From NCBI RefSeq assembly GCF_000263735.1, contig NC_017946.1:1343348-1407347 (forward strand): a stretch of DNA of 64,000 nucleotides, in the 5' to 3' direction. Made by a program: the position numbers and the translations under genes. The notes under the pieces are model-generated. The model was given only the letters and a program-made list of their open reading frames with translations. It was not told where the DNA came from and searched no databases. Positions within the stretch are counted from its first letter, which is position 1. Every line of letters begins with the position of its first letter. This stretch comes from Pyrococcus sp. ST04 (lineage in GTDB: Archaea; Methanobacteriota_B; Thermococci; Thermococcales; Thermococcaceae). Of the stretch, positions 46,169 to 54,399 are shown piece by piece.

Positions 46169-48076
46169 ATGCTCATTCGGGGAAGAGTAAGAGAAAGCAA
46201 GATACCAAAGTTTAAGCACAGATGGTTTGGAGTTCTAGAAGTCGAAGCCAAAGATTCTAGTGAAATTTACCGCTTATATATGAGCGGCGTAGCCCAATGG
46301 TTGGTAGAAGGAGATGAGGTGGAGATAAAAGTTCTTAAACCCCCAAAGGAGAAGGACGGAATAAAGATTTTGGAGTTCAATGATTACGAGCTATATAAAT
46401 TCTATAATGGAGAAAGGATTAAGGTTTGGCCTCTCTGGGAAAAACTGTACAAGGCAAAGAGGTTTTCTCCACTAACTGGAGAGTTGCTTTATGAGTACGA
46501 GATTAGGGCAAGAGAAGCCACATACGAGAGTGATTTTGAGGCTATAGCTGAGCTTGAACAGTACCACTATGCAAGTCAGAAAGAGAAAGTAGCTCTGTGG
46601 AGATGTGAGAAGTGTGGGACAATAATAGAGGCAAACACAAAGCCAATATGTCCCAAGTGTAAAACGGATAAGCATGTCCATATATTAGAGATTAAAGGAT
46701 CAACACCAGCTTCGAGGTTCCTTCTCCTAGAGCTTGTAAAGAGGGAGGAGTACGAGCCAAGAATATTAGCGTATGTGAGAGTGGATCCACCAATCCCCCT
46801 AATGCACAGAAAACTGCCAAATGGAGATGTTGAAAAGAACATTAGGGAGAAAATATTCCCTGAGGAATGGCTAAAGCCAAGCTTTTGGCCAGAAAAGATA
46901 ATGCATGAGCTCTTTATGGAGCTCAGAAAGAAGTATCCAAAGAAAGTTGCGAGATCGCTACTCTGGGAGAAAGCGAAAGAGAGGGCACTCAGAGAGAGCG
47001 ATACAGCTGGAGCCAGGATAGCCAGAGTTGTCGTTCATCCTGACTATCGCTCAGATGGATTAGGACAACTAAGCGTTAAAGCAGCACTTGAATGGATCGC
47101 CGAGAGAAGAATTCCAGAGATGAGAAAAAGGAAGCACTTTGTAGAAACGATAGCCCAGATGGCCCGATATAATCCCTTTTTTGAAAAGGTGGGATTTAAG
47201 TTTGTCTGGGAAACTGCCAGTGGGAGACCAGTCTTGATATATCCCTTAACTGAGGAAGCCAAAGAGTACTTAGATAGGTACTTCAAAGAGGACCCATATG
47301 CTCCAAAAGAGCCTTTATGGAGACCGAGTTATGGAAAAGTTGAGAAAATGAAGGGGTCGATAGTGTTCAAAAACGTCAGCAAGGTCTTTGAGAGCGAGCT
47401 TGATATAAAAGGACTGCCAGAGGAGATACAAGATCTGCTGAAGGCTTTTGGTGTTAAACATAGGGTCATTCAAAGGCCAGTGCTTAGGAACCTGAACTTT
47501 GAAATTAAGCCGGGAGAGATAATAGCAGTGGTTGGAGCTAGTGGAGCCGGAAAAACGACACTACTCAGACTGATTTTGGGAGCAGTTAAAGGATTCTGGG
47601 AGGAGAAGTATAGGCCAACAAGCGGAGAAATTAAAGTACCCGACAATGTGAAGGTCTCTGTTCTCATCCCTGGAGAATTCGAGCCAGAATTTGGATCGGA
47701 GAGTATATTAGAGCATGTTTACAGGAAAATAAAGGATCTTAACGCGGCTGTGGAGGTTCTAAACAGAGCTGGATTAAGTGACGCAGTTCTCTATAGGGCT
47801 AAGTTCTCCGAACTCTCTACGGGTCAAAAGGAAAGGGCCAAGATAGCATCCCTTCTCGCCGAAAAGCCAAATCTAATTTTAATAGACGAGTTTGCAGCCC
47901 ATCTAGATACGCTTACAGCAATGAGAGTTGCAAGGAAGGTTGCCGAGATACTTAGAGAGGCTGGAATTACCGGTGTCATAATAACACACAGACCAGAAGT
48001 CGTTAAGGCTCTCGACCCTGACAGGGTGTTGTTCGTTGGATACGGAACGGCTATAATGAAAGACTCTCTTCAATAA
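46169..48076 (+). CDS. GNAT-like acetyltransferase fused to ABC ATPase (COG2401)
   Basis: A 635-residue fusion. The N-terminal region is an OB/PUA-like piece, then a GNAT-like domain split by a zinc ribbon (CEKCGTIIEANTKPICPKC, about residues 150-168). The acetyl-CoA side shows ARIARVVVHPDYRSDGLGQLSVKAALEWI. From about residue 400 comes an ABC domain: Walker A GASGAGKTT, signature LSTGQKERAKIASLL and Walker B LILIDEFAAHLD. No membrane partner exists, so it is a soluble ABC protein. The substrate of the transferase is unknown. GGTGG precedes the ATG. It stands alone between the DUF190 gene and the right-end copy 5. Confidence 0.88.
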   Translation: MLIRGRVRESKIPKFKHRWFGVLEVEAKDSSEIYRLYMSGVAQWLVEGDEVEIKVLKPPKEKDGIKILEFNDYELYKFYNGERIKVWPLWEKLYKAKRFSPLTGELLYEYEIRAREATYESDFEAIAELEQYHYASQKEKVALWRCEKCGTIIEANTKPICPKCKTDKHVHILEIKGSTPASRFLLLELVKREEYEPRILAYVRVDPPIPLMHRKLPNGDVEKNIREKIFPEEWLKPSFWPEKIMHELFMELRKKYPKKVARSLLWEKAKERALRESDTAGARIARVVVHPDYRSDGLGQLSVKAALEWIAERRIPEMRKRKHFVETIAQMARYNPFFEKVGFKFVWETASGRPVLIYPLTEEAKEYLDRYFKEDPYAPKEPLWRPSYGKVEKMKGSIVFKNVSKVFESELDIKGLPEEIQDLLKAFGVKHRVIQRPVLRNLNFEIKPGEIIAVVGASGAGKTTLLRLILGAVKGFWEEKYRPTSGEIKVPDNVKVSVLIPGEFEPEFGSESILEHVYRKIKDLNAAVEVLNRAGLSDAVLYRAKFSELSTGQKERAKIASLLAEKPNLILIDEFAAHLDTLTAMRVARKVAEILREAGITGVIITHRPEVVKALDPDRVLFVGYGTAIMKDSLQ

Positions 48077-48112
48077 AGGATCTTCTAGTCACTATTCTTC
48101 AGTTTTTAGAAT

Positions 48113-48160
48113 TACTTTTTCTTTTGAAAACCTCACCCTTTAGGGTAGGGAGGATGTAGT
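48113..48160 (+). repeat. IS605-like right-end palindrome, copy 5
   Basis: TTTTTCTTTTGAAAA then CCTCACCC-TTTA-GGGTAGGG and AGGATG. It follows the GNAT-ABC gene in sense. Together with copy 6 in inverted orientation it brackets the HTH gene at 48214. Confidence 0.65.
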
Positions 48161-48213
48161 TAGCACCATTTTCAGAGGATAGGTTTATATACCACGCGTC
48201 ATATTCTAGCAAC

Positions 48214-48600
48214 ATGAAAGTATCTGCCTTTGAAGTTGCTTCCCGCTACGTTTATCCTTCTTTAAGGAGAAGATTGGTAGAGATACTTAGGGAGAGAGGA
48301 CTCAAACAAGGAGAGATAGCTGAATTACTCCACATAACACAATCTGCGGTTTCTAGGTATCTTAAAATGAGTAGAGGTGCACTAATCGACGTTAGACAGT
48401 TCAGTGACATTGAAGATAAATTAAGGGAGACTGCCAAATGGATAATGGAAGAGAAGCCAAGCGAATATGAAATCCACAAGGCACTAATAAAAATAACAGT
48501 AGAAATGCTCGCAAAGGGCTACGTGTGCAGTTTTCACTCTAAGATAGACCCAACCTTGAATCCCAATGAGTGCAATGTATGCTTGGAAGTTTTTCAATAG
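48214..48600 (+). CDS. HTH transcriptional regulator with C-terminal cysteine cluster
   Basis: A 128-residue protein. The N-terminal XRE-type HTH (LVEILRERGLKQGEIAELLHITQSAVSRYLKMSRG) is followed by a helical part and a C-terminal cysteine group (GYVCSFHSK, then NECNVCLEVF). Three cysteines within 26 residues plus a histidine could hold an Fe-S cluster or a metal. The promoter AGGTTTATATACC is at 48181-48193, giving an mRNA that is almost leaderless. The next gene in the same direction is the flavodiiron protein, so redox or oxygen sensing is a plausible inference. Confidence 0.82.
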   Translation: MKVSAFEVASRYVYPSLRRRLVEILRERGLKQGEIAELLHITQSAVSRYLKMSRGALIDVRQFSDIEDKLRETAKWIMEEKPSEYEIHKALIKITVEMLAKGYVCSFHSKIDPTLNPNECNVCLEVFQ

Positions 48601-48655
48601 GGTGACCTGATGCATCGAACTGCCTTAGGCATGGAACAACCAAATATAGAAAACA

Positions 48656-48700
48656 CTGACCTCCTCCCCGCCCTAAAGGACGAGGCTTTAAAAAGGAAAA
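48656..48700 (-). repeat. IS605-like right-end palindrome, copy 6
   Basis: CTGACCTCCTCCCCGCCC-TAAA-GGACGAGG then CTTTAAAAAGGAAAA. Inverted relative to copy 5. The 3' neighbour is the promoter of the flavodiiron gene. Confidence 0.7.
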
Positions 48701-48837
48701 TGTCAGGTAAAAGAAAGTTTTGAGAGGAAAATCAACCTTATCTCGATTTTCAAACCTAATCAGTTTTCATATCGAAATTACAAGGTGATAATGGAAAACT
48801 TTATATGACATGTGGCAAATCTAGTATGGTGGTTTCC

Positions 48838-50058
48838 ATGCCTAAAATACTCGTCAAGAGAATCCTAGATGAACCGGAACTATATATAATTCGGGTGGAT
48901 GACGACCAGATAAGGTACTTTGAAGCCATGTGGAGCATTCCAGAAGGAATAACATACAACTCATACCTAATGAAGCTCGGAGATGAAGTAGTCCTTTTCG
49001 ATACTGTAAAGAGAGAGTATGCAGAAATGTTCATAGAGGAACTCAAAAGGCTCATCGACTTAGAAGAGATAACTAGGATAGTCGTTCATCACACAGAGCC
49101 AGATCACAGTGGAGCACTTCCACAGGTTCTAAAGGAGAACAATTACAGGGCCCAGGTAATAGGAACGACATTCGCTAAGAATTTACTAGAGGGATTCTAT
49201 GGGAAGGACGTCATAAAGAACTTCAAGGTAGTTAAGGATGGAGAGGAAATGAAAATTGGAGACAGAACCTTCAGGTTTATTACCGTCCCATGGCTCCACT
49301 GGCCGGATACAATGATAACTTATGTCGTCGAGGACAAACTGATCTTTAGTTGCGATGCTGGAGGGGGATATTCAATTCCCGAGGATATTGACGATGAAAG
49401 AGACGAGGTTGTCCAAAGATATTTACCCTACGTGACTAAGTATGTTGTCACAGTCATTGGACATTATTACAAATACATAGTCCAGAATATAAAGAAGCTA
49501 AAGCGTCTAGGAATAATTGACAGTGCAAAGATGATACTGCCAGGCCATGGGCTTATATGGAGGAAAGATCCAAAGAGAATCTTTGAACATTATGAAAAAA
49601 TAGGAGCCGGAATTCCAGAGAAAGACAAGGTTTTGGTAATATATGATTCAATGTATGGCTTTGTTGAAGAAAGAATGAGGATAGTCATTGACGAGCTGAG
49701 GAAGCTTGGAAAAAAGGTTAGTGTTTATAAGTTTACCGATAAAGAGAACCCTTCTGTTGCAGACATCCTAGGAGAAGTACCGACTGCAGAAGCCCTGATA
49801 ATAGGAGCCTCAACATTTGAAGCTGATATCCATCCTAGAATTAGATACACCCTATTTGAAATCCTCGACAAGGCAAACTATGAAAAGCCTGTCCTTATTG
49901 TAGGAGCATTTGGATGGGGAGGAGTTGCTGGGAGAAAGATAGAGACAATGATATCTAGGAGCAAGTTTGACCATGTAGCAACGGTCGAAAGCAGAGGAAA
50001 GCCATCAAAAGAAGACGAGGAAAATTTAAGAAAAGCTGTGAAAATGTTATTCTCTTAA
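48838..50058 (+). CDS. fprA: Flavodiiron protein (A-type flavoprotein, O2/NO reductase)
   Basis: Reduces oxygen to water (or NO) using electrons from rubredoxin-type donors. The N-terminal metallo-beta-lactamase-like domain carries the diiron ligands in HHTEPDHSG, CDAGG and LPGHG. The C-terminal flavodoxin domain begins KVLVIYDSMYGFVEERMRIVIDEL and holds FMN. It is about 406 residues from the ATG at 48838; TATA (CTTTATATGA, 48794-48803) and GGTGG place the start there rather than at 48805. It belongs with SOR and CoADR, which follow at 52.6 kb. Confidence 0.94.
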   Translation: MPKILVKRILDEPELYIIRVDDDQIRYFEAMWSIPEGITYNSYLMKLGDEVVLFDTVKREYAEMFIEELKRLIDLEEITRIVVHHTEPDHSGALPQVLKENNYRAQVIGTTFAKNLLEGFYGKDVIKNFKVVKDGEEMKIGDRTFRFITVPWLHWPDTMITYVVEDKLIFSCDAGGGYSIPEDIDDERDEVVQRYLPYVTKYVVTVIGHYYKYIVQNIKKLKRLGIIDSAKMILPGHGLIWRKDPKRIFEHYEKIGAGIPEKDKVLVIYDSMYGFVEERMRIVIDELRKLGKKVSVYKFTDKENPSVADILGEVPTAEALIIGASTFEADIHPRIRYTLFEILDKANYEKPVLIVGAFGWGGVAGRKIETMISRSKFDHVATVESRGKPSKEDEENLRKAVKMLFS

Positions 50059-50064
50059 CTTTCC

Positions 50065-50745
50065 CTATTTTTCTGGGACGAACACTACAGAGTTTTTTGT
50101 TATCTCATACCTCCAAGATTTAAGATTGTAGTCCATAAAGGGGCTTCTAATTATCGTCAAAACTCTCTGGATTGAGACTCCGCTAACTCTAACTTCTAAT
50201 CTTATAACATTCAAAGCAAAACTATTCACGATCTCAAGAATACTCTCTGGAAACATTTTTGTATCGAATGTTATAATTACACTATTTCCGGGAGCACGGG
50301 ATAGAACCTTTGTTATACCTGGAATCATTAGTGTTAGTTCACTTTTGTGTCTAACACCATAGATGTCCAAACCTAACACGAAGAATATTGAGTTTTTTAA
50401 TCCCTTTACAGCTTCTCCTATTCTCCCAACGATTAATTCTGGATCTGAAGTCTCAATTATTAAGGAAGGCCTTAAATCTTCCTCAAGGAACGGATTTATA
50501 GAGATCAGCTTATCTGCACCGAATACTTCCTCTGCATCTTTAAATATAGACTTCAAATATCTCATAACAGCAGCATACGCATCATTGAAAGATATCACAA
50601 CGAATTTCTCGTAATCACTTCTCAACATTTTTGCCAAATTATACAAAATAACTTCTATATCGCTTCCTATCTCATGGGTGATTAAGGTTGGGCTTAACCT
50701 CCTAGCAGCCTCTGCAATTATCTTCAATGGATCCTCCATGGTCAA
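50065..50745 (-). CDS. RecA/KaiC-like protein without Walker A
   Basis: A 226-residue protein with a RecA-like pattern of strands (KFVVISFNDAYAAVMRYLKSIF; NSIFFVLGLDIYGVRH; NSVIITFDTK) but no P-loop. Its last part (NVIRLEVRVSGVSIQRVLTIIRSP...WRYEITKNSVVFV) resembles the end of KaiC-type domains. It looks like an inactive paralogue of the KaiC-like ATPase encoded at 51034. The three genes overlap by 4-8 nt, so they are one operon. The role may be regulatory, as a partner subunit. Confidence 0.7.
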   Translation of the reverse strand: MTMEDPLKIIAEAARRLSPTLITHEIGSDIEVILYNLAKMLRSDYEKFVVISFNDAYAAVMRYLKSIFKDAEEVFGADKLISINPFLEEDLRPSLIIETSDPELIVGRIGEAVKGLKNSIFFVLGLDIYGVRHKSELTLMIPGITKVLSRAPGNSVIITFDTKMFPESILEIVNSFALNVIRLEVRVSGVSIQRVLTIIRSPFMDYNLKSWRYEITKNSVVFVPEK

Positions 50746-51041
50746 TCACCATATATTTCCTTAAGTATCTCTACTAGTTCCTCTAAAGTTTCTGGGGGTT
50801 CTGATCCACCTAATACGTCTTTCACTTGATCTATGACTACCATTTCCAACAATCTAGCACTATATTCCCCAAATAATTTTGCAACAGCACTTTTAAATTC
50901 TTTTGGATTTGAATAAGCTACTTCAAGTCCCTTTCCTAAAGAAACTTTTAAATGAGTCTCTAATACTGCCTTTAGCCCTGGACTTACCTTGTCTAGGGCC
51001 GAAGCCAAAGCTTTGACTAAGATTTCTTCACCCTTACTCAT
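50742..51041 (-). CDS. Small helical protein of the KaiC-like operon
   Basis: A 99-residue all-helical protein (MSKGEEILVKALASALDKVSPGLKAVLETHLKVSLGKGLEVAYSNPKEF). It has no cysteines or membrane segments. It is coupled at both ends: its start overlaps the ATPase stop by 8 nt and its stop overlaps the next start. The family is unknown to me. It may be a small adaptor between the two RecA-like proteins. Confidence 0.72.
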   Translation of the reverse strand: MSKGEEILVKALASALDKVSPGLKAVLETHLKVSLGKGLEVAYSNPKEFKSAVAKLFGEYSARLLEMVVIDQVKDVLGGSEPPETLEELVEILKEIYGD

Positions 51042-52401
51042 ATATTACCACCCCTGAATCTGTGATTTCGTACCTGTGAATCTTTCTGGAATGGTTTGAC
51101 CCCCTTGCCTTGACTATTAACAGCCTTCTTTCTAGTTTATCTCCAACTAAAAAGTATTTTAGCCAGATTATTATATCGGCCAAAGTACTCGCATGAGTTG
51201 AAGGGACAGCATTTCCATTGCTTTCCTCCGTTAGGGTAAAGTACAGAGTGGTTTTCATGTCCTTTGCTAGAATAGATAAATATCTGAGAACTTTTCCTAA
51301 GTCCCTTTCATTTATGTGTTCCCGAAGAGAGCTTAAGCTATCAATTACTATTCCTGTTGGGTGGAACTCTTCAATTATCTTCCTTATTTCTATGAATATC
51401 CTTAGAGGGGTAGTCGCTTCTGGAATCCAACTAAATAACAGCAAATTACCAGAGTCTAAAGCTTCCCAGATTTTAAAACCATAGTTCTGAGCAGTCCTTA
51501 ATAGTTGATCAATTGGCTCCTCAAAGGTTATATAGACAATCCTTTTCCCTTCTAGGGCATTTTTAACGGCAAAATGTAGAGCAAAGGATGTTTTTCCAGT
51601 TCCTGTCATTCCTACAAGAAGCAATGTTGATCCAAGATATATTCCTCCGCCAAGAAGCTTATCAAGTTGCTCTATTCCAGTACTTATTCTCTCCCAGCCA
51701 GGTTCAAATTCTGCTCTTTTCAGCTCAGGAACGTCAAAAAATTCAATACCTCTCTCCGTTATCGCATATTCGTATTCAGGCTTCTTTATGTTCCTTCTTC
51801 TCATCTTTCTTACCTCAAGCGTTCTAACTATATTTTCTCCTAACCCCCTACTCTTAAGAACAAGAACACCATCAACGACGAACTCCTCTATTCCAAATCC
51901 GATTTTATCTTCTCCTATTGGCTTCTCAGCAATTAGAAACACCGTCGAATTATACACCTTAGCTAGTCTCCCCAACATTGTATGCAAAAACGTTCTGAGC
52001 TTTTCTTTTCCTAGCATTTGAGCTATTACAGTTATTGAATCAAAAACAATCCTTTCTGGCCTAAATTTTATGATCTCACTCATTATGAGTTCAATTTCTT
52101 TTTCTATTGTTTCTGGTGGAACCGTGACTAAGTCTAAAAACTTAAACATGTTCTCCTTTTCAAGAGTCTCAAAATCCATTCCAAACATCTTCATCTGCTC
52201 ATAGAATTCTGCCTTAGTTTCACTAAAGGACACATAAATCCCCTTTTCTCCAAACAATTTTGCACCGTTATGTAAAAAGGTTGCGGAGAATATCGTTTTT
52301 CCCGACCCAGGCTCTCCAGCCACAAGGATTATTGATCCCTCCGGAAATCCACCTTGAACAATGTAATCATCAAAATATTTCACTCCAAATAATCTTCCCA
52401 T
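51034..52401 (-). CDS. Double-domain KaiC-like ATPase
   Basis: Two tandem RecA/KaiC domains. Domain 1 has Walker A GEPGSGKT (residues 29-36) and RIVFDSITVI as Walker B. Domain 2 has GMTGTGKT and GIVIDSLSSL. A catalytic Glu pair follows each strand (SFSETKAEF; TFEEPIDQ). Length 455 is close to archaeal KaiC-type proteins and shorter than cyanobacterial KaiC. No KaiA or KaiB exists, so a clock is unlikely and signal transduction is the usual proposal. GGGTGAGAG lies before the ATG and the operon includes the two following genes. Confidence 0.88.
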   Translation of the reverse strand: MGRLFGVKYFDDYIVQGGFPEGSIILVAGEPGSGKTIFSATFLHNGAKLFGEKGIYVSFSETKAEFYEQMKMFGMDFETLEKENMFKFLDLVTVPPETIEKEIELIMSEIIKFRPERIVFDSITVIAQMLGKEKLRTFLHTMLGRLAKVYNSTVFLIAEKPIGEDKIGFGIEEFVVDGVLVLKSRGLGENIVRTLEVRKMRRRNIKKPEYEYAITERGIEFFDVPELKRAEFEPGWERISTGIEQLDKLLGGGIYLGSTLLLVGMTGTGKTSFALHFAVKNALEGKRIVYITFEEPIDQLLRTAQNYGFKIWEALDSGNLLLFSWIPEATTPLRIFIEIRKIIEEFHPTGIVIDSLSSLREHINERDLGKVLRYLSILAKDMKTTLYFTLTEESNGNAVPSTHASTLADIIIWLKYFLVGDKLERRLLIVKARGSNHSRKIHRYEITDSGVVIYE

Positions 52402-52507
52402 ACTCTCACCCTATAATTAATTTTTCTTGAATAACTTTAATTTTGTTTTTAAAACTTCCACAAGATCTTGGTTCAATAAAGTAAACCAAATATGTTTGAA
52501 CCACAAA

Positions 52508-52520
52508 CCTTATAAGGACG
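52508..52520 (+). promoter_or_regulatory. TATA promoter of the superoxide reductase gene
   Basis: AAACCTTATAAGGAC provides a palindromic TATA (CCTTATAAGG), about 55 nt before the ATG at 52568. A-rich leader with GAGGTGAT. Confidence 0.55.
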
Positions 52521-52567
52521 AATCACAAAACTAAAAGTGAAGAATTCAAAAAAATGAGGTGATTAGA

Positions 52568-52915
52568 ATGCTGAAAGATACCATCAAGAGTGGAGATTGG
52601 AAAGGAGAAAAACATGTACCCGTTATAGAGTACACAAGGGAGGGGGATCTAGTAAGGATAGAGGTAAGTGTTGGAAAAGAAATTCCCCATCCAAACACTC
52701 CAGAGCACCATATCGCCTGGATTGAACTATACTTCCATCCAGAGGGAGAGAACTTCCCCATAATGGTGGGGAGAGTTGCATTTACCTCCCATGGAGATCC
52801 ACTCACAGAGCCAAGGGCAGTCTTTTTCCTAAAAACAACCAAAAAAGGCAAACTCTACGCGCTCAGCTATTGTAACATTCACGGCCTTTGGGAGAATGAA
52901 GTTACCCTTGAATGA
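52568..52915 (+). CDS. sor: Superoxide reductase (neelaredoxin type)
   Basis: Reduces superoxide to peroxide without making O2. The iron-site residues are present: Glu14 and His16 in GEKHVP, His41 and His47 in IPHPNTPEHH, and Cys102-His105 in CNIHG. The mature length of 115 is about nine residues shorter than the P. furiosus enzyme as I recall it, with the loss in the loop after FTSHGDPL. The ATG at 52568 has GAGGTGAT at 4 nt. It lies just before the CoA-disulfide reductase gene, on the same strand. Confidence 0.95.
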   Translation: MLKDTIKSGDWKGEKHVPVIEYTREGDLVRIEVSVGKEIPHPNTPEHHIAWIELYFHPEGENFPIMVGRVAFTSHGDPLTEPRAVFFLKTTKKGKLYALSYCNIHGLWENEVTLE

Positions 52916-53021
52916 TTTACAAACTTTTGATATTTTGTCTTTATAAAATTTGAATGTTTTTCCCTGGGATAACACAAATGTTTATATCCTCCCCTCCTCC
53001 CCCATTTTTTGGTGGTTCTCT

Positions 53022-54344
53022 ATGAGGATAGTTGTTATAGGCTCAGGAACGGCGGGAAGTAACTTTGCACTTTTCATGAGAAAACTTGACAGAAAAGCTG
53101 AGATAATCGTTATAGGAAAGGAAGACACGATGCAATATTCTCCCTGTGCTCTTCCCCACGTAATTAGTGGAACCATAGAAAAGCCTGAAGATGTCATAGT
53201 CTTTCCTAATGAATTCTATGAGAAGCAAAGAATAAAAATGATGCTTGGAACAGAAGCAAAAAAGATTGATAGAGAAAGGAAAGTCGTAATTACAGACAAG
53301 GGCGAAGTTTCATACGATAAGCTCGTTATTGCAACAGGATCAAAGGCGTTCATTCCCCCCATAAAGGGTGTCAGCAACGAGGGAGTTTTCACACTAAAAA
53401 GCCTTGATGATGTTAGGAGAATAAAAGAATACATAGAAAAGAGAGAACCCCAGAAAGCCGTAGTCATAGGGGCAGGGCTTATTGGCCTTGAAGGAGCGGA
53501 AGCTTTTGCAAAGCTGGGAATTGAAGTTTTAGTCGTAGAACTCTTAGAGCACCTTCTCCCAACAATGCTAGACAGGGACATGGCAAGAATAGTTCAAGAA
53601 GAAATGGAAAAGCACGGGATAAAATTCAAGTTTGGAATTGGGGTAAATGAGATAATCGGAAGCCCTGTTGAGAAAGTCAAAATTGGCAATGAGGAAGTTG
53701 AGGCTGATCTAGTTCTTGTTGCTACTGGAGTTAGGGCTAACGTAGATCTTGCAAGGGATGCGGGCCTTGATGTTAACAGAGGGATAATTGTTAATGAACA
53801 CATGCAGACAAGTGATCCAGATATTTATGCAATTGGAGACTGTGCTGAGGTCATAGACGCTGTAACCGGCGAAAGAACATTGAGCCAACTTGGAACATCG
53901 GCCGTTAGAATGGCTAAGATTGCAGCTGAACATATTGCAGGAAAGAACTCAATATTTAGACCAGTGTTTAATACTGCAATTACAGAATTATTTAATTTAG
54001 AAATTGGGACGTTCGGAATGACAGAGGAAAGAGCGAAGAAACTCGGAATCGATGTTGTGGTTGGTAAATTCAAGGGATCTACAAAACCAGAGTACTATCC
54101 TGGAGGAAAGCCCATTACTGTTAAGCTTATATTTAGAAAAGAGGATAAAAAACTCATTGGTGCTCAAATAGTAGGGGGAGAGAGAGTTTGGGGCAGGATA
54201 ATGACACTATCAGCTCTGGCCCAGAAAGGAGCAACTGTTGAAGACGTTGCTTATCTCGAGACGGCATACGCTCCTCCAATAAGCCCAACTATAGACCCGA
54301 TTACAGTCGCCGCGGAGATGGCCATGAGGAAGTTCAAACTTTAA
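53022..54344 (+). CDS. CoA-disulfide reductase / NADH oxidase family flavoprotein
   Basis: FAD pyridine-nucleotide oxidoreductase. It starts with the FAD motif GSGTAGS, and the active-site cysteine is Cys42 in YSPCALP. The NAD motif GAGLIGLEGAEA and the FAD segment YAIGDCAE follow. Similar Pyrococcus enzymes reduce CoA disulfide and/or oxygen with NAD(P)H; the sequence does not say which is dominant. 440 residues from the ATG at 53022, which has a TATA (TGTTTATATCC, 52978) and GGTGG. An upstream ATG at 52950 lies ahead of this TATA and is rejected. Confidence 0.92.
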   Translation: MRIVVIGSGTAGSNFALFMRKLDRKAEIIVIGKEDTMQYSPCALPHVISGTIEKPEDVIVFPNEFYEKQRIKMMLGTEAKKIDRERKVVITDKGEVSYDKLVIATGSKAFIPPIKGVSNEGVFTLKSLDDVRRIKEYIEKREPQKAVVIGAGLIGLEGAEAFAKLGIEVLVVELLEHLLPTMLDRDMARIVQEEMEKHGIKFKFGIGVNEIIGSPVEKVKIGNEEVEADLVLVATGVRANVDLARDAGLDVNRGIIVNEHMQTSDPDIYAIGDCAEVIDAVTGERTLSQLGTSAVRMAKIAAEHIAGKNSIFRPVFNTAITELFNLEIGTFGMTEERAKKLGIDVVVGKFKGSTKPEYYPGGKPITVKLIFRKEDKKLIGAQIVGGERVWGRIMTLSALAQKGATVEDVAYLETAYAPPISPTIDPITVAAEMAMRKFKL

Positions 54345-54399
54345 CCTATTTTTTGAAAACTTTTAAATACATTTCTTACTACTTTTGTTGAGGATAACC

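Noticed and set aside
51034-52401. Circadian clock system
   Set aside because: Only the KaiC-like part exists; no kaiA or kaiB is nearby, and KaiC-like ATPases in archaea are widespread without a clock.
52950-53021. Longer N-terminus of the CoA-disulfide reductase
   Set aside because: The extension contains the TATA box and is not FAD-domain-like; the ATG at 53022 directly begins the Rossmann strand.
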